Positions 7,588-16,569 of a stretch of DNA of 64,000 bases are shown here, in pieces. A model generated the notes under the pieces. It saw nothing but the letters and a program-made list of their open reading frames with translations. It searched no databases and was not told the origin of the DNA. Both the position numbers and the translations under genes were made by a program. The stretch's first letter is position 1. Each line of letters begins with the position of its first letter. The stretch comes from Candidatus Ozemobacteraceae bacterium. Its GTDB lineage: Bacteria; Muiribacteriota; Ozemobacteria; Ozemobacterales; Ozemobacteraceae. The stretch spans positions 1 to 64,000 of the forward strand of contig DAOSOK010000014.1 of the NCBI GenBank assembly GCA_035373905.1, given 5' to 3'.

Positions 7588-10463
7588 GAGCGGACAGGTC
7601 CGCCGACCGTCACGATGACGACGGTGATGTCGTCGGCCTGCGGCCCGGGTTTGACGATCCGTCCATGCCATTCCCGGATGGCGCGCTCGGTCGATTCGGC
7701 GTCATCGCGCATCAGCCCGGGAAGGGCATCGATGAAACGATCGTAATTGACCGGCTCTCCGTCGATCGCCACCGCCTCGATCAGGCCGTCCGTATACAAG
7801 ACGAGGCGGTCGCCGGCCTCGAAGGCGAACTCGGTCGGCGCGAGGCGGTTGCGCTTCGAGGCGCCGAGCGGAAACGCCCGTTCCCCCTGGATCTGGATGA
7901 CGGTCTTCCCCCGCACCACGAACGGGTCGTTGTGACCGGCGTTCGAGAAGGCCATGCGCTTCTTCTCTCCGTCGAGAAAGCCCATGAAGCACGACATGAT
8001 CCGCTGGCGCTCGAGCACTTTCAGAAGCGTCGTGTTGATGCTCGCCAGAATGACCGCGGGGTCGGCCGACTGGCTCACCATGTGCGCCACGAGGGACTTG
8101 GCCATCGCCATGACCATCGCCGCGCCCACGCCGTGGCCCGAGACGTCGCCGATCAGGACCATCAGCCGGCCGTCGGGCATCGGGAAGAAATCGTAATAAT
8201 CGCCGCCCGTCTGGGTCGCCGGCACGCAGGAGCCGCAGACCCCGAACGGCGGCAGGGAGAGCGACTTTTTCGGGAACAGGCTTTCCTGGACGATGCGTGC
8301 GACTTCGAGGTCGGCCATGCCTTCCATCATCTCGTTGAATGTCTGGGAAAGGTCACCCAGCTCGTCCCGGTCGAGGATCGGAAGCCGCTTCTCAAACTCG
8401 CGCCGGCGCAGCGACGCCACGCCCTCGGCGAGGTTGCCGATCGGCTCGAGGAATTTGCGGGCCAGAAGCGTGCCGACGGTGGCCCCCGTCAGCAGGATGG
8501 CCAGACTGACGATACCCACGGCCCACTGCAGCCGCCCGATCTCGGTCCGGATGAACCGATCGGATGTCACCGCGATCAGGTCGAAGGAGGACAGCTCCTG
8601 CCCGGGGACGCCCGTCAGAAGATACCTGTGACCCTTGATCTGGAAGCTGTCCCGCAGAGCCTGCGCGCGGCCGCGAAGTCGCGAACCGAACGCGTCGACT
8701 TCGGACGGTATTCTGATGCCGCGGGGAACGAAAACGCTCGGATCGTCCCGGTTGACGGCGACCCAGCGAGTGTCGTCGAGTTTTCTGAACGTGGGGATCA
8801 TATATTTATATAGATACATATTTTCTATTTTATTCCGTCCCCACCCGGCCGAAAGCAGGAAGCGGACTTTTCCCGCGACGTCATACAGCGGGAGGATGAT
8901 CTGGACCGTCCGTCGTCCGGTGAAATTGAACTGGGTGATCCGGCCGAGCGAGGAGACGATATCCGCATACAGCGCATCGACGTCGATCCCGCCGGCGGAG
9001 CCGATTTTGTACAATGGGGAGTCCTTGACGTCATCGACGTCGGGGCCGTGATTGTACTGTCTGAAGAGATTCAGGTAGATCGGCCTGAGGAGCTTGCGAT
9101 TCCGCTCGTCGTCATAATCGACCCTTCCGTCCGTGTATCCGATATCGCCGTTTTCATCCACGGCGACGCCGACGTCCAGCCCGGTCAGCGATCTGAATTT
9201 CGCCATGCGATCGGCAAGCGTCCGGTCGAACGGGACATCCGTCGGAAGGGGGCGGCCGATCACCTGTTTGACCAGGCGATCCAGTTCGCCGATGGTCACC
9301 GGCATCCCGCGGTCGAACAGTCGGAGGGACTTTTCCATCTCGTCATGCACCTGCTTTTCGAGAACGATCCGCTTTTCGCCGAGATAATCGGAAGCGACCA
9401 GACTCATGAACGCAAGTGGCAGCCCGACCATATACAGGAACAATCCGACCAGTTTCTGCCGAATCGAAATGTACGGAAGCCATTTTCCGCTCATGACCAT
9501 CCATGTAGGAACCGACAGGGCAAAGAAAAGGGCCACGAGGAAGAACGAGAGCAGCCGTTGTTCGACGGTGCGCTCGCGAGATTCCGCCTCCGGCATGCTG
9601 ACGAGGAGCCGGACGGACGGGCCAATGACGGCATGTCCCCACAACGATCCGCCCAGCCGCAGATGCATGCGGGGGGTGACCCTGAACTCGGTCAGCAGGC
9701 GTTCCATCGTATCGATATCGGCTCGGCGACGGGCATCACGCTTTCGCCAATCGCTCATTTCATCGATGACGTATGCCCTGGCCGATCGCGAATGCCGGTT
9801 GAAAAAGGTCGCCCGATCCTTCACGGCGATCGACTCCCAGGTCGGAATACGGTTGACGTGGGCGACCAGCATCCCACCGGCATGCCATCGCGAGATGATG
9901 ACGAAGTGGCGCTCGTCGGTATTTGCGGCGACTTTCAGCGCCCCGTATCTCAGCTGATCGGGCCTGAGCATCCCCCCGAGGAACCCCTGGAAAAGCCGCC
10001 ACTGGTCTTTCAGCGGCCTCGCATTTTCACCGATGGCGTGGGCCTTCACGGCGGAGGCAAATCTCCGCAGGACGGCGAGGGGCGGTTGCCTGTCGGACAG
10101 TTCGGGGCGTGGTTCGCCTCTTCCGTCGATGAACGTGAACGTAAACAGCCCCGGGAATCGGCGATGCAGATGTCGCCTGTATATCTCGAACGACCGCATC
10201 GAATCGCGGCCGCTTCTGAACACCCGGGTCACCAGGATGTTGAAGAGGCGCTCCACGAACACGTCCGGCGAACGGAACTGGTCGAAACTTGACGTTATGC
10301 GCTCGAGTCGTTCCTCGAGCTGCCGCCGATCCTTCTCCTCGGCTTCGCGCCAGAGGTTCCCGAAGGCAAGCCAGACGAGAAACAAGGGAATGCCGAAAAA
10401 CACCAGCGAAAAGGTTGCCCACCGGAGGCCGGGAAATTTCATCTCTGCCCTGCCATTGGTCAC
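7584..10463 (-). CDS. Membrane sensor with HAMP and PP2C (SpoIIE/RsbU) phosphatase
   Basis: About 959 residues. Order: N-terminal membrane segment (about 15-35), extracytoplasmic region, membrane segments near 280-340 (including LVGLFLYMVGLPLAFMSLVA), a second extracytoplasmic sensor region, a further membrane segment (WAVGIVSLAILLTGATVG), HAMP, then a C-terminal phosphatase. Metal-binding motifs GGDYYDFF, GDVSGHGVGAAM, YTDGLIEA and DDITVVIV are intact, so it should dephosphorylate Ser/Thr phosphoproteins, typically anti-sigma-factor antagonists. GTG at 10463 is favoured because AGAAGAGG lies six bases upstream; ATG at 10469 is too close to it, and ATG 10442 is a third option. No kinase or antagonist gene is adjacent, so the partner is unknown. 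The stop is coupled to dprA. Confidence 0.88.
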   Translation of the reverse strand: MTNGRAEMKFPGLRWATFSLVFFGIPLFLVWLAFGNLWREAEEKDRRQLEERLERITSSFDQFRSPDVFVERLFNILVTRVFRSGRDSMRSFEIYRRHLHRRFPGLFTFTFIDGRGEPRPELSDRQPPLAVLRRFASAVKAHAIGENARPLKDQWRLFQGFLGGMLRPDQLRYGALKVAANTDERHFVIISRWHAGGMLVAHVNRIPTWESIAVKDRATFFNRHSRSARAYVIDEMSDWRKRDARRRADIDTMERLLTEFRVTPRMHLRLGGSLWGHAVIGPSVRLLVSMPEAESRERTVEQRLLSFFLVALFFALSVPTWMVMSGKWLPYISIRQKLVGLFLYMVGLPLAFMSLVASDYLGEKRIVLEKQVHDEMEKSLRLFDRGMPVTIGELDRLVKQVIGRPLPTDVPFDRTLADRMAKFRSLTGLDVGVAVDENGDIGYTDGRVDYDDERNRKLLRPIYLNLFRQYNHGPDVDDVKDSPLYKIGSAGGIDVDALYADIVSSLGRITQFNFTGRRTVQIILPLYDVAGKVRFLLSAGWGRNKIENMYLYKYMIPTFRKLDDTRWVAVNRDDPSVFVPRGIRIPSEVDAFGSRLRGRAQALRDSFQIKGHRYLLTGVPGQELSSFDLIAVTSDRFIRTEIGRLQWAVGIVSLAILLTGATVGTLLARKFLEPIGNLAEGVASLRRREFEKRLPILDRDELGDLSQTFNEMMEGMADLEVARIVQESLFPKKSLSLPPFGVCGSCVPATQTGGDYYDFFPMPDGRLMVLIGDVSGHGVGAAMVMAMAKSLVAHMVSQSADPAVILASINTTLLKVLERQRIMSCFMGFLDGEKKRMAFSNAGHNDPFVVRGKTVIQIQGERAFPLGASKRNRLAPTEFAFEAGDRLVLYTDGLIEAVAIDGEPVNYDRFIDALPGLMRDDAESTERAIREWHGRIVKPGPQADDITVVIVTVGGPVRS

Positions 10464-10520
10464 TGTCATCCTCTTCTATATACCATATCTGCCAACGGGC
10501 GACCCGGGAGGATCGCGTGG

Positions 10521-10549
10521 TTGACCAAACTTTCCGTTGGTGTTATACT
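10521..10549 (+). promoter_or_regulatory. Strong sigma70-type promoter of the L25 gene
   Basis: TTGACC (10521-10526) is followed by a 17-base spacer and TATACT (10544-10549), with a TG one base upstream of the -10 (extended -10). The start codon follows at 10586 after a CAGGAGGT ribosome site. This is the best promoter match I found in the window. Confidence 0.7.
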
Positions 10550-10585
10550 AAGCAATCCTCAATTCAACTTTTTACAGGAGGTTCT

Positions 10586-11290
10586 ATGGCAGGGTTAACG
10601 TTGAACGCTGAAGTAAGAACGAAAACGGGGCAGGGTCCGTCCCGCCGCGACCGCGTTTCCGGACAGGTTCCGGCCGTCGTGTACGGTCGCGGTGTCGAGC
10701 AGCCCATTCACTGCACGCTGAATCGCCGCGAGATCGAGGCGATCATCGCCAAGGCGCAGCGCAACACCATCTTCAAGCTGGCTTTCGGCGGCAAGACTCA
10801 GGAGCGCGAGGTCATCGTTCGCGAGATCCAGCGCCACCCGATCACCCGCCTGTTCTCGCATATCGATTTCCAGGCCATCGATATGACTCACCCCATCAAG
10901 ATCGACGTCGATCTCAAGTTCGTCGGCGATCCGGTCGGCAAAAAATCGGGCGCGATCTTCACGACGCAGCTCAAGACCGTCCGCATCGAGTGTCTTCCCA
11001 CCAAGATTCCGACCGAGCTCACGCTCGACATCTCCCCGCTCGACGTCGGTGACTCGTTCCACGTCGCCGATCTTCCGAAGGGCGATTACAAGATTCTCAC
11101 CAGCCCGAAGTTCACGGTGTGCCAGATGTCCATCGTGAAGGAAGAAGTCGAAGCCGCTCCTGCCGCCGCCGCCGAAGGTGCCGCCCCCGCCGAGGGTGCC
11201 GCAGCTCCCGCCGCCGGCGCAGCCCCCGCCGCCGGTGCCGCTCCCGCCGCCGCTGCAGCCGCAGCTCCGGCCAAGAAGGAAGGCAAGTGA
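10586..11290 (+). CDS. rplY: Ribosomal protein L25 (Ctc/TL5 type)
   Basis: A 234-residue 5S rRNA-binding protein of the long, two-domain type. Residues 1-95 form the L25 barrel (GQGPSRRDRVSGQVPAVVYG, then RHPITRLFSHIDF), and 96-185 the TL5 C-terminal domain. The last 45 residues are an Ala/Pro/Gly-rich, low-complexity tail ending in lysines, probably disordered. The start follows CAGGAGGT by five bases. It has its own extended -10 promoter and a terminator hairpin after the stop, so it appears monocistronic. It is unusual in not being beside pth or prs. Confidence 0.93.
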   Translation: MAGLTLNAEVRTKTGQGPSRRDRVSGQVPAVVYGRGVEQPIHCTLNRREIEAIIAKAQRNTIFKLAFGGKTQEREVIVREIQRHPITRLFSHIDFQAIDMTHPIKIDVDLKFVGDPVGKKSGAIFTTQLKTVRIECLPTKIPTELTLDISPLDVGDSFHVADLPKGDYKILTSPKFTVCQMSIVKEEVEAAPAAAAEGAAPAEGAAAPAAGAAPAAGAAPAAAAAAAPAKKEGK

Positions 11291-11314
11291 GGGTTTCCCT
11301 GAACAGAACTGCAG

Positions 11315-11345
11315 CCGCTTCCGCCGTATGGCGGAAGCGGTTTGC
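11315..11345 (+). terminator. Intrinsic terminator after rplY
   Basis: A perfect 11-bp stem CCGCTTCCGCC/GGCGGAAGCGG (11315-11340) with loop GTAT, followed by a short TTTG. Confidence 0.75.
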
Positions 11346-11432
11346 TCGTACTTTTGACCTGACCTGACCTCCGCCCTGTCCTGTCCGCGCTCTGTCCTCC
11401 TGCTAGTACCTGAAGCACAGGAGTAAGCGTGC

Positions 11433-11939
11433 ATGAATTTTGAAATCGGTTCTCCCATCGTCCATCCGATCCACGGCGCCGGTGTCCTGAAGCAGATCGA
11501 AAAGCGCCAGGTGCGTGGTCGCCTCACCAGCTACTACATCATCGATTTCCCGTACAGCGATCTGGGCCAAGTCATGGTTCCGATCGATATGGCCGACAAG
11601 GTCGGCCTCCGGACCATCAACGGCCACTCGAACATCGACACGATCTTCCAGACGCTCAGCGAGAGCTTCTCCGACTCCGACGAAGAGGAAAGCAAAAGCT
11701 TCCATCAGCGGTATCGCGAGCATCTCGAAAAGATCCAGAGCGGCGACCTCCGCCAGGTGGCGCACGTCTACCGGCTCCTCTATCGCCGGAGCATGATCAA
11801 GCCCCTCGGAACGAAGGACAAGGCTTTGTTCGAGACCGCCCGTCAGCTTCTGATCTCGGAAGTCGTCTACGCCAAGAAGGTCGGCGATGACGAAGCCCGC
11901 TCCCTGATCGACGAAGCGATGGAGGATATGATTTTCTGA
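11433..11939 (+). CDS. carD: CarD-family RNA polymerase-binding regulator
   Basis: A 168-residue protein. The N-terminal 60 residues form the Tudor-like RNA-polymerase interaction domain (GSPIVHPIHGAGVLKQIE, then YYIIDFPYSD and VMVPID). The rest is helical (residues 70-168, with LYRRSMIKPLGTKDK and ARQLLISEVVYA), the domain that contacts the upstream fork of promoter DNA. CarD proteins stabilise open promoter complexes and tune rRNA and growth-related transcription. The start follows ACAGGAG by eight bases. It is monocistronic and convergent with the next gene across a long hairpin. Confidence 0.92.
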   Translation: MNFEIGSPIVHPIHGAGVLKQIEKRQVRGRLTSYYIIDFPYSDLGQVMVPIDMADKVGLRTINGHSNIDTIFQTLSESFSDSDEEESKSFHQRYREHLEKIQSGDLRQVAHVYRLLYRRSMIKPLGTKDKALFETARQLLISEVVYAKKVGDDEARSLIDEAMEDMIF

Positions 11940-11945
11940 ATCCAT

Positions 11946-11995
11946 CCGGGACTCCCGCGTAACGCATGTTTCCGATGCATGCGCGGGAGTCCCGG
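11946..11995. terminator. Bidirectional hairpin between convergent genes
   Basis: A perfect 14-bp stem CCGGGACTCCCGCG (11946-11959) pairs with 11982-11995. A small inner GCAT/ATGC stem sits in the loop. It separates carD (+) from the dehydrogenase (-). There is no strong T-run on either side. Confidence 0.7.
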
Positions 11996-12002
11996 AGAAG
12001 GT

Positions 12003-12989
12003 TCATTTTCCGGGATAATGACCGCGCCAGATCGGCGTGTCGAAGACCGCAGGGTTGACCGTCAGCGCGGGCCGCCTTCCCTCGAGCGCTTCTATCAGCG
12101 CGCGGGCCGCCGTGGCAGCCATGGCCGAGCGCGTTTCGATCGTCTGCGAGCCGATGTGGGGCAGGAGAACGGCGTTCTCCGCCGTGAGCAGCTCGGGATG
12201 GATCTCGGGTTCGCGCTCGTAGACGTCGAGTCCGGCTGCGTAGATAGTGCCGTTGTGAAGGGCCGCGGCGAGCGCGGCTTCGTCGACGATCGGGCCTCGT
12301 GCGGTATTGATGAGCACGGCCGTCTTTTTCATGCGCTTGAGTTCGGCCTCGCCGATGAGGTGGCGCGTCATGTCGGTCAGCGGCAGGTGCAGGCTCAGCA
12401 CATCGCTCTCGGCGAGAAGCGTTTCGAAGGAGACGTGGGGATACGGCAGGGAAGCCTTGCCGCCCGATCGGGTGTGATACAGAATCTTCATGCCGAACGC
12501 TTCGGCGCGTCGGGCGACGGCCTGGCCGATGCGGCCCATGCCGAGAATGCCGAGGTTCTTGCCGGCCAGGTCGAGGCCGAGCTGGACGTCGGGCTTCCAG
12601 CCCTTGAAGAGGCCGTCGCGGAGCAGCCGTTCCGATTCGCGCACGCGGCGCATCGTCATCAGGATCAGCACGAGCGCCGTGTCGGCGGTGGCGTCGGTCA
12701 GCACGTCGGGCGTGTTCGTCACGACGATGCCGGCGCCGGTCGCGGCGGCCAGGTCGATGTTGTTGAAGCCGACCGCGTAGTTCGCGATGGCGCGCAGGTG
12801 GCCCGACTGCCGGATGATCCGCGCGTCGAGCGTGTCGGACAACAGCGGAATGACCCCGTCGGCCTCGGCAAGGGCAGCCTGGAACTCTTCATCCGGCCGG
12901 TGCGCATCGAGCACGCGGACGGTGTGGCCGGCCTGCTTGAGCAGCTCGACGGCGGCCCCCGGAATCGGACGCGAAATGACGACCTTCAT
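12003..12989 (-). CDS. D-2-hydroxyacid dehydrogenase (glyoxylate/hydroxypyruvate reductase type)
   Basis: A 328-residue NAD(P)-dependent oxidoreductase. The Rossmann motif GILGMGRIGQAVA sits near residue 150. The catalytic Arg is in NTARGPIVDEAAL, the Glu region in GLDVYEREPEIH, and the His in LLPHIGSQT. These are the three catalytic positions of the D-isomer-specific family, which reduces 2-oxoacids such as glyoxylate or hydroxypyruvate. NYAVGFNNID matches the glyoxylate reductase branch (GyaR) rather than SerA, and no ACT domain is present. The start follows GGAGGG by about ten bases. Substrate remains inferred. Confidence 0.85.
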   Translation of the reverse strand: MKVVISRPIPGAAVELLKQAGHTVRVLDAHRPDEEFQAALAEADGVIPLLSDTLDARIIRQSGHLRAIANYAVGFNNIDLAAATGAGIVVTNTPDVLTDATADTALVLILMTMRRVRESERLLRDGLFKGWKPDVQLGLDLAGKNLGILGMGRIGQAVARRAEAFGMKILYHTRSGGKASLPYPHVSFETLLAESDVLSLHLPLTDMTRHLIGEAELKRMKKTAVLINTARGPIVDEAALAAALHNGTIYAAGLDVYEREPEIHPELLTAENAVLLPHIGSQTIETRSAMAATAARALIEALEGRRPALTVNPAVFDTPIWRGHYPGK

Positions 12990-13097
12990 CGAATCTTTCC
13001 CTCCTCACTCGTTTTCAGCGGAAGGGTAGCATGAACCTTGTCTCATGTATAATGGGAAAAATCGCTCAATCGTCTCGCGAGAGGAAGTTTTTTTCAC

Positions 13098-15365
13098 ATG
13101 AACAAACTTACATATATAATACTTATAAGTATTGTATTTTTCACCCCTTCATTTCTCGGCGCCTGCGATCCGGAGCCGGGGGCGCACCATTTTCCGCCGC
13201 CGAAGGCGCCGAACCCCGTGTTCAGCTCGGGCTACTTCGAGCTCCACAACTCGCTCAGCGGGCTTCCCTGCAACCATATCAGGTCGGTCCTGGCTCTCAA
13301 GTGCTACGTCCTGGCGGGAACGGAAGGCGGAGGGCTGCTGGTGTTCCGGAACGGGACATGGCGCGCCTTCACGCCGAAAACCCAGCCCGCGTTTCCCTCG
13401 GAGACCGTCACGGCCCTCGCCCACGACGTAGAGCCGGGCTGCGTGCTGGCCGGAACGCCCGGCGGGCTGGTCAGGATATCGAACGTCGATGATGCGATTC
13501 GGTTCGAGACCGTCACGCGGCCCACGCCGGAGGGCGCGAACACGCTCTCCGTCGCGGCCGCGGGCCGGACGATCCAGGCCGGCACCGACGCGACCGCCGG
13601 CGTCGTGTCGGACGGCCAGCTCGTTCCCTACAGGATCGACGGCGACCGCCAGCCGACGGGTTTCGGCGCAGCGACGCACCACGACGGCGTGACCTGGTTC
13701 GGAACGAGCCTCGGGCTATACTGGGCCCGCGACGGGATGCTGTTCCCCGTCCTCGTTCCCGGCACGGATCTCGGCTGGGTGCAGGGGCTGTCGCCGATCG
13801 GCGAGTGGCTTCTCGCGGCGAGTTCGAAGGGGCTGTTCGCCGTGAAGGGAAACACGGCCGTCGACATCCTTCCCGGCATCTGGACCACCTGCGTCGCCGT
13901 TCCGCCCGATGCCTCCGAGGCGCTGAACCGGGCGATGAGCCCGGCCGCGGGCGACGAAGCGCAGGAAGAGGGCTTCGCCGGTCTCATCGGCCGGACCGAG
14001 GAAACGGCGAGCCTTCTCACCCAGATGCAGGCCGAGTATTCGCGGGTCAGCAGCCTCTACCAATCGGGGCGGGCGCCGACCTGGGATGATCTGATCGCTT
14101 ACAATGAGAATCTCATGAAGCTTCAGACGCAGGTCATGGTCCTTTCCGAGCCGCTCCAGCGCGGGATCTGGGCCGGCACACAGAGCCAGGGCGTGGTCAT
14201 GTTCGGAACCGACGGGAAGCGCCGCCACCTGACCGCCACCAATTCGAAGCTCCCCGAGAACCGCGTCACCTGCGTCTCGTGCTGCGACGACGGAGAAACC
14301 TGGATCGGCACCTACGAATCGGGCCTCCTGCGTTACACCAGATACACGACGTCCCAGCCGGCCGAACCGATCCCGGTGTGGCAGGGCGAAGCCCTGACCA
14401 TGCGCGTGATCGGGGAATACCTGTACGTCGGCACGAAGGGCAACGGCCTGCTCGTGTTCGACGTGAAAACGCTCCAGCAGGTCGCCTCATACGAGCCGAA
14501 AAAGCCGGACGGTTTCCATAGTCATGTATATACGATAGCCGCCGACCAGCAGGCCCGCGTCTGGACGGGCGGCAACGCCGGGGTCTGGATGCTGGACGAC
14601 GCGGGCTGGCACCGGTTCACCACGCTCCAGGGTTTGCCCGACGAGACGATCACCTGCATCGAGGCCGACGCGGAAGGCCGCGTCTACGCGGCCGGCGGAG
14701 GCGGCCGGCCGCTGTCGGAGCAGCTCGCCCTCTTCACCGGGTCCGGGTTCACCCGGTACGAGATCGCCACCCTGAAAGAGATTCTCGCCAGCCGGGGGAA
14801 AGCCGCTTCCGACGGGCTCCGCGCGATGCAGATGGGGGGCGGGTACCAGCGGAGCTTCGACGCGACCCAGGCGACGCAGGCCCTTTCCCTGTTCGATCCG
14901 AACCCGGTCGAGCAGCCCATTTCGCTCATGCTCGGCACCGACCGGTATCTGCTTGTCGGCACCGAGGACGGCCGCCTGTATATCTTCGACGGGGAATCGT
15001 TCAAGCCGGTTTCGATGAAGGGAACGGGCGAACTGCGCGGGCTGGCCGGCCTCGCCCGGAAAGCGGGGGGCGATCTGGTCATTCTCGGCCGGAAGTCCTG
15101 CGTGCTCTTCGACGGCGCCACGTTCAAACCGACGATGCCGCCCGACTCCGCCGTCGATACCTTCACGAGCCTGGCGCTCGACCAGAAGAACCCCGATCTC
15201 TTCTGGGGTTCGTTCAAGAGCTCGACGGACGACGGCGGCTTCGCGCTGTATCAGCACCCGCTCTGGAAGGTCTTTCCCATGAAGAAACCGGTCCGGAAAT
15301 TCGTCATTTCCGAACCGTTCGGGTTTCTCCTGACGCCGGACGGCGTCTACCGGGTCATGCTTTGA
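13098..15365 (+). CDS. Secreted beta-propeller protein (two-component-regulator propeller type)
   Basis: A 755-residue exported protein. The signal peptide MNKLTYIILISIVFF ends near FLGAC, so a lipoprotein is likely. Blades of the Reg_prop style recur: VLAGTEGGGLLVF, VLAGTPGGLVRIS, IWAGTQSQGVVMF, TWIGTYESGLLRYT, LYVGTKGNGLLVFD, VWTGGNAGVWML and LLVGTEDGRLYIFDG. That is enough for two propellers. Residues about 275-340 are a helical insertion rich in Glu/Gln between blades. Function is unknown; such proteins serve as surface scaffolds or sensors. The first codons are strikingly AT-rich and hold a perfect 16-bp palindrome (13118-13133). The 3' end overlaps the convergent MetX-like gene by 11 bases. 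Confidence 0.78.
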   Translation: MNKLTYIILISIVFFTPSFLGACDPEPGAHHFPPPKAPNPVFSSGYFELHNSLSGLPCNHIRSVLALKCYVLAGTEGGGLLVFRNGTWRAFTPKTQPAFPSETVTALAHDVEPGCVLAGTPGGLVRISNVDDAIRFETVTRPTPEGANTLSVAAAGRTIQAGTDATAGVVSDGQLVPYRIDGDRQPTGFGAATHHDGVTWFGTSLGLYWARDGMLFPVLVPGTDLGWVQGLSPIGEWLLAASSKGLFAVKGNTAVDILPGIWTTCVAVPPDASEALNRAMSPAAGDEAQEEGFAGLIGRTEETASLLTQMQAEYSRVSSLYQSGRAPTWDDLIAYNENLMKLQTQVMVLSEPLQRGIWAGTQSQGVVMFGTDGKRRHLTATNSKLPENRVTCVSCCDDGETWIGTYESGLLRYTRYTTSQPAEPIPVWQGEALTMRVIGEYLYVGTKGNGLLVFDVKTLQQVASYEPKKPDGFHSHVYTIAADQQARVWTGGNAGVWMLDDAGWHRFTTLQGLPDETITCIEADAEGRVYAAGGGGRPLSEQLALFTGSGFTRYEIATLKEILASRGKAASDGLRAMQMGGGYQRSFDATQATQALSLFDPNPVEQPISLMLGTDRYLLVGTEDGRLYIFDGESFKPVSMKGTGELRGLAGLARKAGGDLVILGRKSCVLFDGATFKPTMPPDSAVDTFTSLALDQKNPDLFWGSFKSSTDDGGFALYQHPLWKVFPMKKPVRKFVISEPFGFLLTPDGVYRVML

Positions 15366-16470
15366 GGAACGAGGCGATCTCGGCCTCGAACAGCGGGGTC
15401 TCGTAGAGGCACGACAGATGCCCGTTCCCGCTGTCGTAATACACGGTCTGGCCGTACGGCAGCATCGGGGTCGCCAGTTCGGCCTGCTCGCGCGTGAACA
15501 GCAGGTCCGACTCGTCGATGATCATCTTCACCGGCATCTTCAGCCGGCCGAGCGCCTGTTCGAGGGACTGGCCGGGCTCGCAGAGGTCGAACAGCGTGTT
15601 CGCCTTGGCGATGTAGATATACGAATTTGCGTCGAAGAACTGCATGCGCTGGATGACGGTCTTTTCGATCTCCTCCTCGACGAGGAAGCGGCCGGCGAAG
15701 CTTTTGAAGGGGTCCTTCCCCGCCCCGCTGCCCTCGGTCGCGAGCCGGCGCCCGAAGTTCGCTGCCGCCCAGTGATCGGTCCTGGTCGAGGTCACCAGGA
15801 TCTTGAAGGCCAGCAGGAGGCCGTTGCGGGGCTGTTCGCCACCGTAATACTCGCCGCCGTTCCAGCGGGGGTCGAGCATGATCGCCTCGATGCCGAGCTG
15901 GTTCGGCACCATCAGGGTCGCCGGCCTGACCATCGGGGTGGCGACGACGGACAGAACCTTCTCGACCATATCGCCGTACATTTTTCCCCATAAAAACGCC
16001 TGGAGGCCGCCCATCGACGGCCCGATCACGAGGCGCAGCCGCTTCACGCCAAGGTGGTCGAGCAGCATGCGCTGGCTTCGCACGACGTCGTCGAGGGTGA
16101 AGATCGGGAAGTTCATCGCGTAGGGCTTTCCCGTCTCGGGGTCGATCGTGGCCGGCCCGGTCGTGATGACCTTCGGATTGTGCGCGTTGATGTTGCTGAA
16201 CGAGTCGCTGCAGATCACGAAGTATTTTCGGGTGTCGATCGTCTTGCCCGGCCCGATCAGGGCGTCCCACCAGCCGGGAAGCGGATCGGTTTCGGCGAAT
16301 TTCCCGGCCGCATGGCCGGTTCCGGTGAAGAAGTGACAGACGAGAATCGCGTTGTCACCCGCGGCGTTCAGCGTTCCGTAGGTTTCATACCCCAGTTTCA
16401 CCGGAATCGAACGCCCCGCGTGTTTGAACTGAAACTTCGAAACGGCAAATTCCCGCTTTTCTACGATCAT
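15355..16470 (-). CDS. MetX-like alpha/beta-hydrolase-fold acyltransferase
   Basis: A 371-residue protein similar along its length to homoserine O-acetyltransferase. Nucleophile Ser in GPSMGGLQAF, Asp in IIDESDLLFT, His in SGNGHLSCL, and the N-terminal YETYGTLN and LVCHFFTGTGHA regions are all present. MetX transfers acetyl from acetyl-CoA to homoserine in methionine synthesis. The nucleophile elbow usually reads GGSMGG, and here Pro replaces the second Gly. No methionine gene is adjacent, so the true acceptor is uncertain. ATG at 16470 is chosen because AGGAGAAG precedes it; the upstream ATG at 16497 lacks a ribosome site. Confidence 0.75.
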   Translation of the reverse strand: MIVEKREFAVSKFQFKHAGRSIPVKLGYETYGTLNAAGDNAILVCHFFTGTGHAAGKFAETDPLPGWWDALIGPGKTIDTRKYFVICSDSFSNINAHNPKVITTGPATIDPETGKPYAMNFPIFTLDDVVRSQRMLLDHLGVKRLRLVIGPSMGGLQAFLWGKMYGDMVEKVLSVVATPMVRPATLMVPNQLGIEAIMLDPRWNGGEYYGGEQPRNGLLLAFKILVTSTRTDHWAAANFGRRLATEGSGAGKDPFKSFAGRFLVEEEIEKTVIQRMQFFDANSYIYIAKANTLFDLCEPGQSLEQALGRLKMPVKMIIDESDLLFTREQAELATPMLPYGQTVYYDSGNGHLSCLYETPLFEAEIASFLKA

Positions 16471-16569
16471 GTTCTTCTCCTGGTCATGCTGATGCACAGT
16501 GGTATGGAATTGTATCTCGCCACCCCGAGCGCGTCAAAATTTCTCTCAGGTGGAAACCGGAGACGGCCG

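Noticed and set aside
13038..13053. TTGTCT and TATAAT upstream of the propeller gene as a promoter.
   Set aside because: The boxes are only four bases apart, so they cannot form a -35/-10 pair; TATAAT alone may still be a -10 with a weak -35.
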